Origin: Helicobacter magdeburgensis
GTDB taxonomy: Bacteria > Campylobacterota > Campylobacteria > Campylobacterales > Helicobacteraceae
Length of the DNA stretch: 64,000 nt
Direction of reading: 5' to 3'
NCBI RefSeq assembly: GCF_000765825.2
Contig: NZ_JRPE02000009.1
Coordinates: 1-64,000 of the forward strand
The position numbers and the translations under genes were made by a program. Below, piece by piece: positions 15,895 to 25,135 of this stretch. The notes under the pieces were generated by a model. The model made no database searches. It was not told where the DNA came from and was given only the letters and a program-made list of their open reading frames with translations. The stretch's first letter is position 1. Every line of letters begins with the position of its first letter.

Positions 15895-16844
15895 AGACAG
15901 ATAAAGTCGATATTATGCGAATTGCAAGCAACGAAATGGAGCTTGTAGATTTTAGACTCTTTGAAGATAAGAATGGGGAGACTTATGAAGGGGTATATGG
16001 CATTAATGTTGCCAAAGTAAGCGGGATTGTCGCTTATCCTGAAGAAATCTTTGAAACTCCGGGCAGCCCTGATTATATGCTTGGTATGTTTGATTTGCGT
16101 GGGGATATTCTGCCTCTTATTGATTTGACAAAGTGGATGAATATCAAGCCAAAAGAAGATGCTGTGCGTGATAAGAAGGTTATTGTTACAGAATTTAACA
16201 ATAAGCAGCTTGGCTTTGTGGTGCACGCTACAAGGCGGCTAAGGCGTGTGAGCTGGGCGGATATAGAATCTGCTATGTTTAGCCTTAGCAATGATGACCA
16301 GCGTGGGAAAATCACAGGAACAACGCGTATTGAAGATGGGCGGACATTATTGATTTTGGATTTAGAGGGGATTATTGATGATCTTGATTTCCAAATGCCA
16401 AATGGTGGCGATAGAGTGGATATTGAGCAATTTAAGCCTAAGGATAAATTTGAAGGCAGTGTGCTTATTCTTGATGATAGCTCTATTGCACGCAAACTTC
16501 TTTGCAATACACTCAGTGAGATTGGCTTTGATGTGGTTGATGCTATTGATGGAGAGGCAGGATTAGAGCGTTTAGAGCAACTCTATGAGCGTTGGGGGGA
16601 AGATATAGCAAAACATCTTAAGCTTATTATTTCAGATGTTGAAATGCCTAAAATGGACGGCTTTCACTTTGCTGCACAGGTTAAAAATGATGCAAGATTC
16701 AATAAGATTCCACTCATTTTTAACTCATCAATCAGCGATAAGTTTAGTGCAAGTAAAGGAAAAGAGATAGGGGCGGAAGCTTATCTTGTCAAATTTGATG
16801 CAAAACTATTTTATGATGAAATCACTAGAATTTTATCAAAATAA
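15891..16844 (+). CDS. cheV: Chemotaxis coupling protein CheV
   Basis: CheV joins a CheW-like coupling domain (about residues 20-170, containing YLGMFDLRGDILPLIDL-like LGMFDLRGDILPLID) to a receiver domain (about 190-317) with LILDDSSIARK, the phosphorylatable Asp in LIISDVEMPKMDGF and the conserved Lys in YLVKFDAKLF. It links chemoreceptors to CheA and may serve as a phosphate sink. The order cheV-cheAY-cheW matches H. pylori, where this copy is CheV3. The start is TTG, preceded by AAGGAG within lpxH, and overlaps its stop by 4 nt. Confidence 0.93.
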   Translation: MKTDKVDIMRIASNEMELVDFRLFEDKNGETYEGVYGINVAKVSGIVAYPEEIFETPGSPDYMLGMFDLRGDILPLIDLTKWMNIKPKEDAVRDKKVIVTEFNNKQLGFVVHATRRLRRVSWADIESAMFSLSNDDQRGKITGTTRIEDGRTLLILDLEGIIDDLDFQMPNGGDRVDIEQFKPKDKFEGSVLILDDSSIARKLLCNTLSEIGFDVVDAIDGEAGLERLEQLYERWGEDIAKHLKLIISDVEMPKMDGFHFAAQVKNDARFNKIPLIFNSSISDKFSASKGKEIGAEAYLVKFDAKLFYDEITRILSK

Positions 16845-16887
16845 ATAGTAGAATACTTTTTTAAAATTTCGTGCGAGAGGATTCACA

Positions 16888-19260
16888 ATGGACGATATGC
16901 AAGAGATAATGGAAGACTTCTTAGTAGAAGCTTTTGAGATGATAGAGCAGCTGGACCAAGATTTGGTAGAGCTTGAAAACAACCCTGAAGACCTTGATTT
17001 ATTAAATAGAATATTTAGAGTAGCCCACACAATCAAAGGCTCAAGCTCATTTTTGAACTTTGACATTCTCACGCGTCTTACACATAATATGGAAGATGTG
17101 CTTAACAAAGCAAGGCGTGATGAGCTAAAGATTACCCCTGATGTTATGGATGTGGTATTGCACTCCATAGACTTGATGAAAGCGCTTCTTGCTGCTATAC
17201 GCGATAGTGGGACTGATGCTAATAGTGGCATTGAAATTGATGACACCGTCTCTCGCTTACAAGCCATCTCAAGTGGTGGAACAGGTGGAGAGAGTGCAGA
17301 ATCTCCAGCTCCACAAGCTGCACCTGCACAATCTGCAGCCCCAAGCACTCCGGCTGATAGCAACAATCCTCTTGCTGATGAACCAGAGCTTGACTACTCA
17401 AATATGAGTGCAGAAGAAGTTGAAGCCGAGATTGAAAGGCTACTTAAAAAGCGTCAAGAAGCTGACAAACAAGCTCGTGCAGCACAAAAAGCAGGTGGCG
17501 TTGCCCCAAGTGTGCAAGCTCCAAAAGCCCCAGATTCAGCTCCAGCAGCTCAAGCTACGCCAAAACCTGCTCCCAAACCTACTCCAAAGAAAGCAGGGGG
17601 TGATGAAAAAGCTCCAGCAGCGAGTGTAGAGCAAACCGTGCGTGTTGATGTGAAAAGACTAGATCATCTTATGAATCTTATCGGTGAGCTTGTGCTTGGT
17701 AAAAACCGCTTAATCAAAATCTATGGCGATGTGGAAGAGCGTTATGATGGGGAAAAATTCTTAGAAGAGCTTAATCAAGTCGTGGCTTCTATCTCATCAG
17801 TTACTACAGATGTGCAACTTGCGGTTATGAAAACGCGTATGCAACCTGTTGGCAAGGTGTTTAATAAATTCCCCCGTATGGTGCGTGATCTCTCTCGTGA
17901 GCTTGGCAAAAATATTGATCTTATCATCACCGGTGAAGAAACAGAGCTTGATAAATCAATCGTTGAAGAAATCGGTGATCCACTTATCCACATTATTCGC
18001 AACTCTTGCGACCACGGGATTGAAAAACCTGAAGACCGCCTAGCCCTAGGTAAGCCAGAAACCGGAACAGTAACGCTCAAAGCCTATAATGAGGGCAATC
18101 ACATCGTTATTGAAATTGCCGATGATGGCAAGGGTCTAGATGCACAAATGCTCAAACAAAAAGGTATCGAAAAAGGCGTTATTAGCGAGAGAGAAGCGGA
18201 TACAATGAGTGATAAAGAAGCCTTTGGCATCATCTTTAAGCCCGGATTTTCAACCGCTGCCACTATCAGCAATGTCTCTGGGCGTGGCGTGGGAATGGAT
18301 GTTGTCAAAACAAATATAGAGAAGCTTAATGGTATCATTGATATAGAATCTGAAAAAGGTGTAGGCACAACGCAGAAGCTTAAAATCCCGCTCACTCTTG
18401 CGATTATCCAAGCCTTACTTGTTGCGGTGCAAGAAGAGTATTATGCCATTCCGCTTTCTTCTGTTATTGAAACGGTGCGTGTAAGCCAAGATGAGATTTA
18501 TACCGTTGATGGCAAAAGTGTGCTAAGACTGCGAGATGAAGTGCTTTCAATCGTGCGTTTGGCAGATATTTTCAAAGTAGATTCAGTGTTAGAGAATACT
18601 AATGAAGTGTATGTTGTTGTCATTGGTTTGGCGGAGCAAAAAATGGGTGTGATTGTAGATTATCTCGTTGGGCAAGAGGAAGTTGTTATCAAATCGCTTG
18701 GCTATTATCTTAAAGGCACAGAGGGTATTGCAGGGGCGACTGTGCGGGGCGATGGTAAGATTACAATGATTGTTGATGTTGCCGCGATGATGGAAATGGC
18801 AAAAGAAGTGAAAGTTAATATCACAAAACTTGCCGAAGAAAATGCTGTGGCTAAAATCAAAAATTCACCAAGTGATTATGTTGTCCTTGCTATTGATGAT
18901 AGTAATACTGATAGGGCGATTATGAAAAAATGTCTTAAAACACTTGGTGTTACAGTGCTTGAAGCGGCAAATGGCGTGGAAGGGCTTGATATTGTTAAGA
19001 ATGGAGATAAGCAGCTTGATGCCGTGCTTGTGGATATTGAAATGCCAAAAATGGACGGCTACACTTTTGCATCTGAAGTGCGAAAATATAATAAATTTAA
19101 GAATCTGCCCCTTATTGCCGTTACAAGTAGAAATAGCAAGACAGATAGAATGCGTGGTGTAGAATCTGGTATGACGGAATATATCACCAAGCCATACACG
19201 CCAGAATACCTAGTTAATGTTGTGAAACGCAATATAAATCTCACAATTGAGGGAGAGTAA
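16888..19260 (+). CDS. cheAY: Chemotaxis histidine kinase with receiver domain (CheA-Y)
   Basis: CheAY is the central kinase of the chemotaxis array. The N-terminal HPt domain carries the phosphorylatable His in RVAHTIKGSSSFL (about residue 49). A Pro/Ala-rich linker of about 130 residues (roughly 130-250) follows, then the dimerisation domain, and the HATPase domain with IIRNSCDHGIE, DDGKGLD and GRGVGMDVV. Next come the CheW-like domain (LTLAIIQALLV onward) and a C-terminal CheY-like receiver with LAIDDSN, VDIEMPKMDGY and ITKPYTP. The kinase-receiver fusion is normal for Campylobacterota. The 790-aa length fits. GAGAGGA precedes ATG; cheW follows after 2 nt. Confidence 0.96.
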   Translation: MDDMQEIMEDFLVEAFEMIEQLDQDLVELENNPEDLDLLNRIFRVAHTIKGSSSFLNFDILTRLTHNMEDVLNKARRDELKITPDVMDVVLHSIDLMKALLAAIRDSGTDANSGIEIDDTVSRLQAISSGGTGGESAESPAPQAAPAQSAAPSTPADSNNPLADEPELDYSNMSAEEVEAEIERLLKKRQEADKQARAAQKAGGVAPSVQAPKAPDSAPAAQATPKPAPKPTPKKAGGDEKAPAASVEQTVRVDVKRLDHLMNLIGELVLGKNRLIKIYGDVEERYDGEKFLEELNQVVASISSVTTDVQLAVMKTRMQPVGKVFNKFPRMVRDLSRELGKNIDLIITGEETELDKSIVEEIGDPLIHIIRNSCDHGIEKPEDRLALGKPETGTVTLKAYNEGNHIVIEIADDGKGLDAQMLKQKGIEKGVISEREADTMSDKEAFGIIFKPGFSTAATISNVSGRGVGMDVVKTNIEKLNGIIDIESEKGVGTTQKLKIPLTLAIIQALLVAVQEEYYAIPLSSVIETVRVSQDEIYTVDGKSVLRLRDEVLSIVRLADIFKVDSVLENTNEVYVVVIGLAEQKMGVIVDYLVGQEEVVIKSLGYYLKGTEGIAGATVRGDGKITMIVDVAAMMEMAKEVKVNITKLAEENAVAKIKNSPSDYVVLAIDDSNTDRAIMKKCLKTLGVTVLEAANGVEGLDIVKNGDKQLDAVLVDIEMPKMDGYTFASEVRKYNKFKNLPLIAVTSRNSKTDRMRGVESGMTEYITKPYTPEYLVNVVKRNINLTIEGE

Positions 19261-19262
19261 GA

Positions 19263-19760
19263 ATGAGTGAAAATAAATTAAAAGAAGTCCTTGAGAAACA
19301 ACAAAATAAAGGCGTGGGTGAAGCAGCCGCGGTGGAAGAAACACTCCATATCATCGGCTTTATGATTGGTAATGAAGAATTTGCGGTGCCTATTCTTAAT
19401 GTGAAAGAGATCATTAAGCCCATTGAATATACACGCGTCCCTGCTGTGCCTGATTATGTGCTTGGGGTGTTTAACCTTCGCGGGACGGTGCTACCGCTTA
19501 TCAATATGCGTCTTAAGTTTGGACTTCCAGCCATTAAGCAAGATGGCGATACGCGATTTCTAGTGATTAGTCAAAAAGATGAGATGATAGGCTTTATGAT
19601 TGATAAACTCACGGGGGCTGTGCGAATACCAGAATCTGATATTGACCCCATTCCAGAATCTTTTAATGAAAATCAAAATCTCCTGCAGGGTATCGGCAAG
19701 AGAGAAGATCGCTTGATTACAATCTTACGCGTGGAAAATCTCCTTAAACGCACTTTTTAA
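19263..19760 (+). CDS. cheW: Chemotaxis coupling protein CheW
   Basis: This 165-residue single-domain coupling protein bridges chemoreceptors and CheAY. CheW hallmarks are FMIGNEEFAVPILNVKEII, the binding loop VPAVPDYVLGVFNLRGTVLPLI, and the C-terminal LITILRVENLL. It starts 2 nt after cheAY and is surely cotranscribed with it. About 20 extra charged residues precede the fold (KLKEVLEKQQNKGVGEA). It ends the chemotaxis operon; the next gene has a different character. Confidence 0.95.
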   Translation: MSENKLKEVLEKQQNKGVGEAAAVEETLHIIGFMIGNEEFAVPILNVKEIIKPIEYTRVPAVPDYVLGVFNLRGTVLPLINMRLKFGLPAIKQDGDTRFLVISQKDEMIGFMIDKLTGAVRIPESDIDPIPESFNENQNLLQGIGKREDRLITILRVENLLKRTF

Positions 19761-19785
19761 TGAATCTATTAAGAGAGATGTTCTT

Positions 19786-20952
19786 ATGAAATTATTTAGA
19801 ATCTACGAATACAAAGGTGGTTTTGTCCGCACAAGAATCTTAGGTTTGCCCATTGTCAAAAAAAACTATGTCCTAACTCTTCTCGTTGCCGGGCTACCCG
19901 TCGCACAAAGAAAGACATATCTTACACAAACAACGGGGGGGGGGGTAATATATGATTTTGTCTATCGTATTTTTGGCCTTCCCTTATTTAAAACCTCAAA
20001 GTATAAAAAGATAAGCCACGATACTCTTTCCCTTCGTCACAACTATCTCCTTGACCAAACATTTTTCAAAATGTCGGATTCTGAAGTTTTTGAAAAGGCC
20101 CAAAAACTTTGTGAAAATATGGATTTAGAGAGCCAAAATATTGTGTATCAAATTATTTCCCGCACAAAAGCAGTAGCCCTTTCACCCACGCAGAAGATTT
20201 TTCACTTAACCCAACTTGAAAAAACCGCTCTACAACATATTGAAAATGATTTTTTTACAAATATATGTGAACTTTCACCTGAAATTTTTTACTATCAAGG
20301 CTATTTCTTACCAATCAAGCATTTTGAAATATCTGTCTTTTGCTACAAACACGGGTTAGATTCATTTTCACCACAGACTTTAGCAAAAATTAAGAATCTT
20401 GATGTGATTGATGTAGGCGGATTTATCGGCGATAGCGCACTTATTTTTCAATCTTTCACAAATAAAAACATTTATAGCTTTGAAGCTACAAGCCATAATT
20501 ACAACCTTATGCTACAAACGCTTCAGCTCAATAATACAAATCGCATAGTGCCGGTGAAAAAGGGCTTAGGGAGTGAGAAAACAAAAATGACTATAAGTGT
20601 TTTTGGCTCTGGCTCCAGCCTTGCTCGTGATAATGCTATATATGGTTGCACACAAAGTGAAGAAATAGAGCTTATTACCCTTGATAGCTATGTCAAGGAG
20701 CATAATCTTAAAATCGGACTTATCAAGGTTGATATTGAAGGCTTTGAAATGGAATTTCTTAAAGGGGCAAAAGAAACCATTTGCTCTCAAAAACCAGCTA
20801 TGATTCTTAGTATTTACCATCAAGCAAGTGATTTTTTTGATATAAAGCCAATGCTAGAATCGTGGAATCTAGGTTATACATTCCGCATTTATAAACCTAT
20901 TGACTACAACATTTCCCTTGAAACAACGCTAATGTGTGAGGTTTTAGACTAA
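19786..20952 (+). CDS. FkbM family methyltransferase, poly-G phase-variable
   Basis: A 388-residue protein. The C-terminal half (about 195-388) is a SAM-dependent FkbM methyltransferase with motif I VIDVGGFIGDSAL, the acidic strand IYSFEAT and the late motif IGLIKVDIEGFEMEFLKGA. FkbM enzymes O-methylate sugars on surface glycans or secondary metabolites. The N-terminal 50 codons lead into a tract of 11 G (19935-19945), read as Gly-Gly-Gly in frame. As written the gene is ON; a change of one G would truncate it at about 55 residues. It converges with, and overlaps by 4 nt, a second tract-bearing gene, so both probably modify lipo-oligosaccharide or flagellin glycans. Confidence 0.85.
   Translation: MKLFRIYEYKGGFVRTRILGLPIVKKNYVLTLLVAGLPVAQRKTYLTQTTGGGVIYDFVYRIFGLPLFKTSKYKKISHDTLSLRHNYLLDQTFFKMSDSEVFEKAQKLCENMDLESQNIVYQIISRTKAVALSPTQKIFHLTQLEKTALQHIENDFFTNICELSPEIFYYQGYFLPIKHFEISVFCYKHGLDSFSPQTLAKIKNLDVIDVGGFIGDSALIFQSFTNKNIYSFEATSHNYNLMLQTLQLNNTNRIVPVKKGLGSEKTKMTISVFGSGSSLARDNAIYGCTQSEEIELITLDSYVKEHNLKIGLIKVDIEGFEMEFLKGAKETICSQKPAMILSIYHQASDFFDIKPMLESWNLGYTFRIYKPIDYNISLETTLMCEVLD
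19935..19945 (+). repeat. G11 homopolymer in FkbM gene
   Basis: Eleven consecutive G, about 50 codons into the methyltransferase ORF. Long G tracts in Helicobacter and Campylobacter coding sequences are slipped-strand phase-variation sites. Confidence 0.9.
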
Positions 20953-22076
20953 GTCTGCTCCATAGATTCCAAACACTCATCAATGCAGTATTTTGGGCGA
21001 GATTTTATCTCCTGATACATCTTGCCAATATATTCCCCAATAATGCCTAATCCCAAAAGCTGCATACCACTTAAGAAGCATAACAAAATAGCTAGTGAAG
21101 TCCAGCCCGGCAAAGCAGAATCTGTAAAAATTTTTACCCACAGCACATACATACCAAAAGCGATTGAAAGCCCAAAAAGCCCAATTCCCATAGCACTCAC
21201 AAACCGCAAAGGTGCTATTGAAAAACTTGTAATGCCATTCCACGCAAAAGAGAGCATTTTCTTAAGACTATATTTAGAATCTCCAGCATATCGCGGCTTC
21301 ACATCAAAATACACAATTTCAGGCTTCTGCCCCATATCCAGCACAATAGCGCGCAAAAATAAATGTGTCTCCTTATAAGCAGATAAATTTTTCAATGCCC
21401 TTTGACTAAGCAAACGATAATCAGCGTGATTTTTGATGATTTTTACCCCAAAAATATTCATCATTTTATAAAAGAAAATCGCACTATATTTCTTAAAAAC
21501 AGAATCTGTTTTCCTATCATACCGCACCCCTAGAACTATATCCGCCCCATTTTGAAACTTCGCCACAAATTCATCTAGCTTTTCTTCATCTTGCTGTAAA
21601 TCACAATCAATGCTTACTGCACAATCGCATTTATCACATACAAAATGTAATCCCGCCAAAAGTGTGTTTTGATGTCCAAAATTCCTTGATAGTTTTAAAG
21701 CATACAAATGTGGTTGCTTATCTTTTTTGCTATGAAGCAACGGGGGGGGGGGGCAGAAGTTAAAATGGAAGTGGAAGTAAAAGTGGATTTGCTAGATTCA
21801 GTAGTTTTAGTAAAATCAACACCTTTAACAGACTCCATAAACTTAGCAAAATCCGCAGCATTGCTAGAATCCATAGCATAGCGTTTATTAAAGCTTTGTG
21901 TGAGAATATGCCAAGTGCCATCGGTGCTACCATCATCTACAAACACCATTCCGCTTTTTTCAGTAATTTTGCCCCTTTCTATCATACTTGAAAGCTTCTT
22001 GCTTAGTATCTCTATACTTTTTTCTAGCACCTGCTCTTCGTATCACAAGTAACAAAGTCGGCTTCTCCCTATTCAT
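20949..22076 (-). pseudogene. Broken glycosyltransferase family 2 gene (C12 tract plus small deletion)
   Basis: The region encodes a GT2 bactoprenol-glucosyltransferase/dolichol-P-mannose-synthase-like protein with two C-terminal membrane helices, split by two lesions. It starts at 22076 (ribosome site AGGAT, MNREKPTLLLVI). Near 22040 the expected Pro-Cys-Tyr-Asn-Glu motif is missing: about 11 nt are absent, which changes the frame. The next segment has FVDDGSTDGTW. At 21742-21753 a run of 12 C (minus strand) shifts frame again; 10 or 13 C would join it to the remainder, which has LSRNFGHQNTLLAGL, DCDLQQDEEKLDEF and FGLSIAFGMYVLW. Even with tract slippage the first lesion should inactivate it. 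The insert around the tract is Ser/Thr-rich and unlike the family. Confidence 0.72.
21742..21753 (-). repeat. C12 homopolymer (G12 on plus strand) in GT2 gene
   Basis: Twelve G on the plus strand, read as C on the coding strand. The present length puts the 5' and 3' halves of the glycosyltransferase in different frames; 10 or 13 would join them. Confidence 0.88.
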
Positions 22077-22118
22077 TTTTATCCTTTTTTTTGTAGCCTT
22101 TATCAATCTCTTTTGCAT

Positions 22119-22931
22119 CTAGCACAATCCATTCCCATACGCCCTTAAGTCATTATGCTTAGGAGTAGAAAGATATAAAGATATATCATATTCCCTAGCC
22201 AAGCCCTGCATATCCTGCCACAAGGATATAAAAGTCTCTTTTACCCCGCTTTGTTCTAATGCTTTTAAATACGCTCTTGGAATCTCAAAGCCAAGATGAG
22301 TTTCATTAATGCGATATGCACTCTCCGCACTAAAGATTCCAAATACGCCAAGCGAAAGTTGTGCTTGAATCCCAAGCCTTTCTTGCAATACATAAAAATG
22401 CTCCACGCACTTTTTAGCCGATTCCATACTAAAAATAGGCTGTGTGATGATTCTATCTACACCCGCTTGTAGCTTTTGTGTTAGCCTTTGCTCTATCTCT
22501 TTTTCCCATATCTTAACCCCACTGCCACTCACAAGGCTCACTTCTCCGCCTAAAATCTCCCTTGCCAACGCAATAAGTTTAACTCCATCTAGCTCCCCAT
22601 TATCCCCGCCAATCAACGCCACAGAGCTAAACCCACCATACTTCACACCAAGAATCTGTGATTGAATCTGTAGTCTATCTAGCCCAGCCCCGCTTATTGT
22701 CGGCACAAATTCCACCACAGAGCTAAACCCAGAATCCACACTCATAGAAAATCTTTCACGCAACGCATACGCCCCAAGCAGTGAGCTTACACTTGCTTTA
22801 TTAACAGGATTGCTAGGGATAAGCACAAAATCCACTTCCTGCCCTAGATTCTCCCTAGCACCTTGTATCATAGCCTTTAAGCATTCCATATCTTCACATA
22901 TCTCTTGTGGTAAAAACTCAATCCCAAACAT
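22119..22931 (-). CDS. Methylenetetrahydrofolate reductase-like protein
   Basis: A 270-residue alpha/beta-barrel protein resembling MetF: FGIEFLPQ at the N-terminus corresponds to the FEFFPP start of the family, SVALIGGDNGE to its (V/I)RGD strand, and RIITQPIFSMESAKK to the FAD-site TQ(x)FF region. Several usual MetF residues are changed, so I cannot say whether it reduces methylenetetrahydrofolate or is a paralogue with another substrate. The ribosome site is poor (GGGGTGT). It lies 42 nt upstream of the broken glycosyltransferase on the same strand and is divergent from serB. Confidence 0.6.
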   Translation of the reverse strand: MFGIEFLPQEICEDMECLKAMIQGARENLGQEVDFVLIPSNPVNKASVSSLLGAYALRERFSMSVDSGFSSVVEFVPTISGAGLDRLQIQSQILGVKYGGFSSVALIGGDNGELDGVKLIALAREILGGEVSLVSGSGVKIWEKEIEQRLTQKLQAGVDRIITQPIFSMESAKKCVEHFYVLQERLGIQAQLSLGVFGIFSAESAYRINETHLGFEIPRAYLKALEQSGVKETFISLWQDMQGLAREYDISLYLSTPKHNDLRAYGNGLC

Positions 22932-22972
22932 TTACACCCCATAGATTCTAAAATTATTTAACTCCTAAATGC

Positions 22973-22978
22973 TATAAT
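22973..22978 (+). promoter_or_regulatory. -10 box for serB
   Basis: TGCTATAAT, an extended consensus -10, lies 45 nt before the serB ATG in the region divergent from the MetF-like gene. Confidence 0.6.
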
Positions 22979-23023
22979 CCTAACATTTTTTACCCCACAT
23001 ATACCAACAAAGGACACACCGCA

Positions 23024-23674
23024 ATGAAAAGCACAGATAAACTCATTGTGTTTGATTTTGATTCTACACTAATGAATGGCGAGACCATAGATATTCTAGC
23101 CAAAGCCCACAATGTCCATAAGCAAGTGGAGCAAATCACACATAAAGCGATGAATGGGGAGCTTGACTTTTATGAGAGCCTTAAAAGTCGTGTTGCCCTG
23201 CTTCAAGAACTAAGCTTACAAAAAGCCCTAGATATAGCTCATAATCTCCCCCTTATGTCAGGGGCAAAGCAATGTATCAAAGCCTTTAAAAACGCCAATT
23301 ACAAAGCGGTGTGTTTTAGTGGAGGCTTTCACATCGCCACGGATCATTTTGCTAAGATTCTAGGGCTTGATGCGAGTTTTGCTAATATTTTACACCACAA
23401 AGATGGCATTCTTACAGGGCAAGTGGGCGGAGAGATGATGTTTAGCGATTCTAAAGGGCAGATGCTCCAACGCTTACAGAATCTGCTGCATATCACGCCT
23501 AGCGATACCATTGTGGTAGGCGATGGGGCAAATGATTTAAGTATGTTTAAATACGCTGATACACGCATAGCATTTTGTGCTAAAGAAGTGCTAAAAAAAG
23601 AGGCAACACTCATCATTGACACGCAGGATTTGACACAAATCCCTAAAGCATTGCATATCCCTATATCCCATTAA
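23024..23674 (+). CDS. serB: Phosphoserine phosphatase
   Basis: SerB is the last enzyme of serine synthesis. It is a HAD-family hydrolase with the catalytic motif VFDFDSTLMNGE (Asp nucleophile at about residue 10), motif II in AVCFSGGFHIATDHF, and motifs III/IV in GDGANDLSMFKYAD. The residue after the second Asp is the SerB-type Ser-Thr pair. The 216-aa length is normal for the short form without ACT domains. A strong promoter precedes it, and manC follows after 22 nt. Confidence 0.93.
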   Translation: MKSTDKLIVFDFDSTLMNGETIDILAKAHNVHKQVEQITHKAMNGELDFYESLKSRVALLQELSLQKALDIAHNLPLMSGAKQCIKAFKNANYKAVCFSGGFHIATDHFAKILGLDASFANILHHKDGILTGQVGGEMMFSDSKGQMLQRLQNLLHITPSDTIVVGDGANDLSMFKYADTRIAFCAKEVLKKEATLIIDTQDLTQIPKALHIPISH

Positions 23675-23696
23675 AAACACATAAAAGGAGAATCTA

Positions 23697-25124
23697 ATGA
23701 CAATTTCAATTCTATGCGGTGGGAGTGGCACACGGCTTTTCCCTTTATCTCGTGAGCTTATGCCAAAGCAGTTTGCCGACATTCTCCCATCAAATCAAGG
23801 GCAATCACATTCACTTTTCCAAGAGACACTCTTACGCAACGCCTTTCTTATAAAAGAGCATAACGCCAAATTCCAAGTCATCACTAATGATAATCACTAC
23901 TTCATCACCCAAGAACAAGCCCAAAAATGCGATATTCCCTTGCAGGATTTCATTTTAGAATCTTATGGTAAAAATACCGCCCCAGCCCTTACATTTGCCG
24001 CCCTTTGCGTTTTAGAATCTTATGAGCTTGATACAATTGCTGATGATATTATCCTAGCCCTGCCAAGCGATCATCTCATTAAAAATACACAAAACTATCA
24101 AGATTCTATCAAGCAAGCCATTGAACTCGCTAAAAAAGGCTTTCTTGTAACCTTTGGTATCAAGCCAGATTCCCCCCATACAGGCTATGGCTACATTAAA
24201 TCAAAAAATCATATCGTGGAAAAATTTATTGAAAAGCCAAGCCTAGAAGATGCTAAAACTTATCTTAAAGATGGAGGCTACTTGTGGAATAGCGGTATGT
24301 TTTGCTTCCGTGCAGAAGTATTTTTAAAAGAGCTAAAAGAGCATAATGCAGAGATTTATGAGCTATGCAAACTCACCCTTGAATCTTCAAAGCCACAAAC
24401 ACACTCACCATTTTTACGCCTAGATTCTACAATGAGTGAGAAATTGCCAAATATTAGCATTGATTATGCCCTTATGGAAAAAAGTCAAAAGGTAGCCTGT
24501 GTGGCGGGGGACTTTGCGTGGAATGATGTGGGGAGCTTTGAATCTTTAAGCCTTGAATATCCTAAAGATAGCACAAATAATGCGAGTAAAAATGCCTTTG
24601 TAGGCAAAGATTGCACAAATAACTTTATCATTGCTGATAAGCAAGTAGTGGGGATTGGGCTAGAAGATTTAATGATTATAGATGAAAATGATTGTCTTTT
24701 AGTAGCTAAAAAGGGTTATTCACAGCAGATTAAAGACATTGTAGCCCTACTCAAAGAGCAAAATCCCGAACTTACAAAAGTCCATAGGAACGCACATCGC
24801 CCGTGGGGAAGCTATACGATTTTACTAGAATCTCAAAATTATAAGATTAAACAAATTATTGTGAATCCCAAAGGTCGCTTAAGCTTACAAAAGCATCATC
24901 ATCGCAATGAACATTGGATTGTAGTGAGTGGCTCGGCGATTGTTACCATTGGCGAAAAGAGTAGCTTTTTAAAAGCTAATGAATCTACCTATATTCCTAT
25001 GGGTTGTGTCCATAGGCTAGAAAATCCCGGAATCTTGCCGCTTGTGCTGATTGAAGTGCAAATGGGCGAGTATCTAGGCGAAGATGACATTGTGCGATTG
25101 AGTGATGACTACAAGCGAAATTAA
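23697..25124 (+). CDS. manC: Mannose-1-phosphate guanylyltransferase / mannose-6-phosphate isomerase
   Basis: This bifunctional enzyme makes GDP-mannose, the precursor of GDP-fucose and mannose units for O-antigens. The N-terminal nucleotidyltransferase domain has ILCGGSGTRLFPLSRELMPKQF (pyrophosphorylase signature, about residues 4-25), FGIKPDSPHTGYGYI and FIEKPSLEDA. The C-terminal cupin isomerase (about 350-475) has RPWGSYTIL, PKGRLSLQKHHHRNEHWIVVSG and PMGCVHRLENPG. The 475-aa length matches type II enzymes. A strong AAAGGAG precedes ATG. Neighbouring surface-glycan genes fit its role. Confidence 0.94.
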   Translation: MTISILCGGSGTRLFPLSRELMPKQFADILPSNQGQSHSLFQETLLRNAFLIKEHNAKFQVITNDNHYFITQEQAQKCDIPLQDFILESYGKNTAPALTFAALCVLESYELDTIADDIILALPSDHLIKNTQNYQDSIKQAIELAKKGFLVTFGIKPDSPHTGYGYIKSKNHIVEKFIEKPSLEDAKTYLKDGGYLWNSGMFCFRAEVFLKELKEHNAEIYELCKLTLESSKPQTHSPFLRLDSTMSEKLPNISIDYALMEKSQKVACVAGDFAWNDVGSFESLSLEYPKDSTNNASKNAFVGKDCTNNFIIADKQVVGIGLEDLMIIDENDCLLVAKKGYSQQIKDIVALLKEQNPELTKVHRNAHRPWGSYTILLESQNYKIKQIIVNPKGRLSLQKHHHRNEHWIVVSGSAIVTIGEKSSFLKANESTYIPMGCVHRLENPGILPLVLIEVQMGEYLGEDDIVRLSDDYKRN

Positions 25125-25135
25125 TTGAATCTAAA

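Noticed and set aside
17408-17629. Lys/Gln-rich ORF inside cheAY
   Set aside because: It is an alternate frame of the Pro/Ala-rich linker of CheAY.
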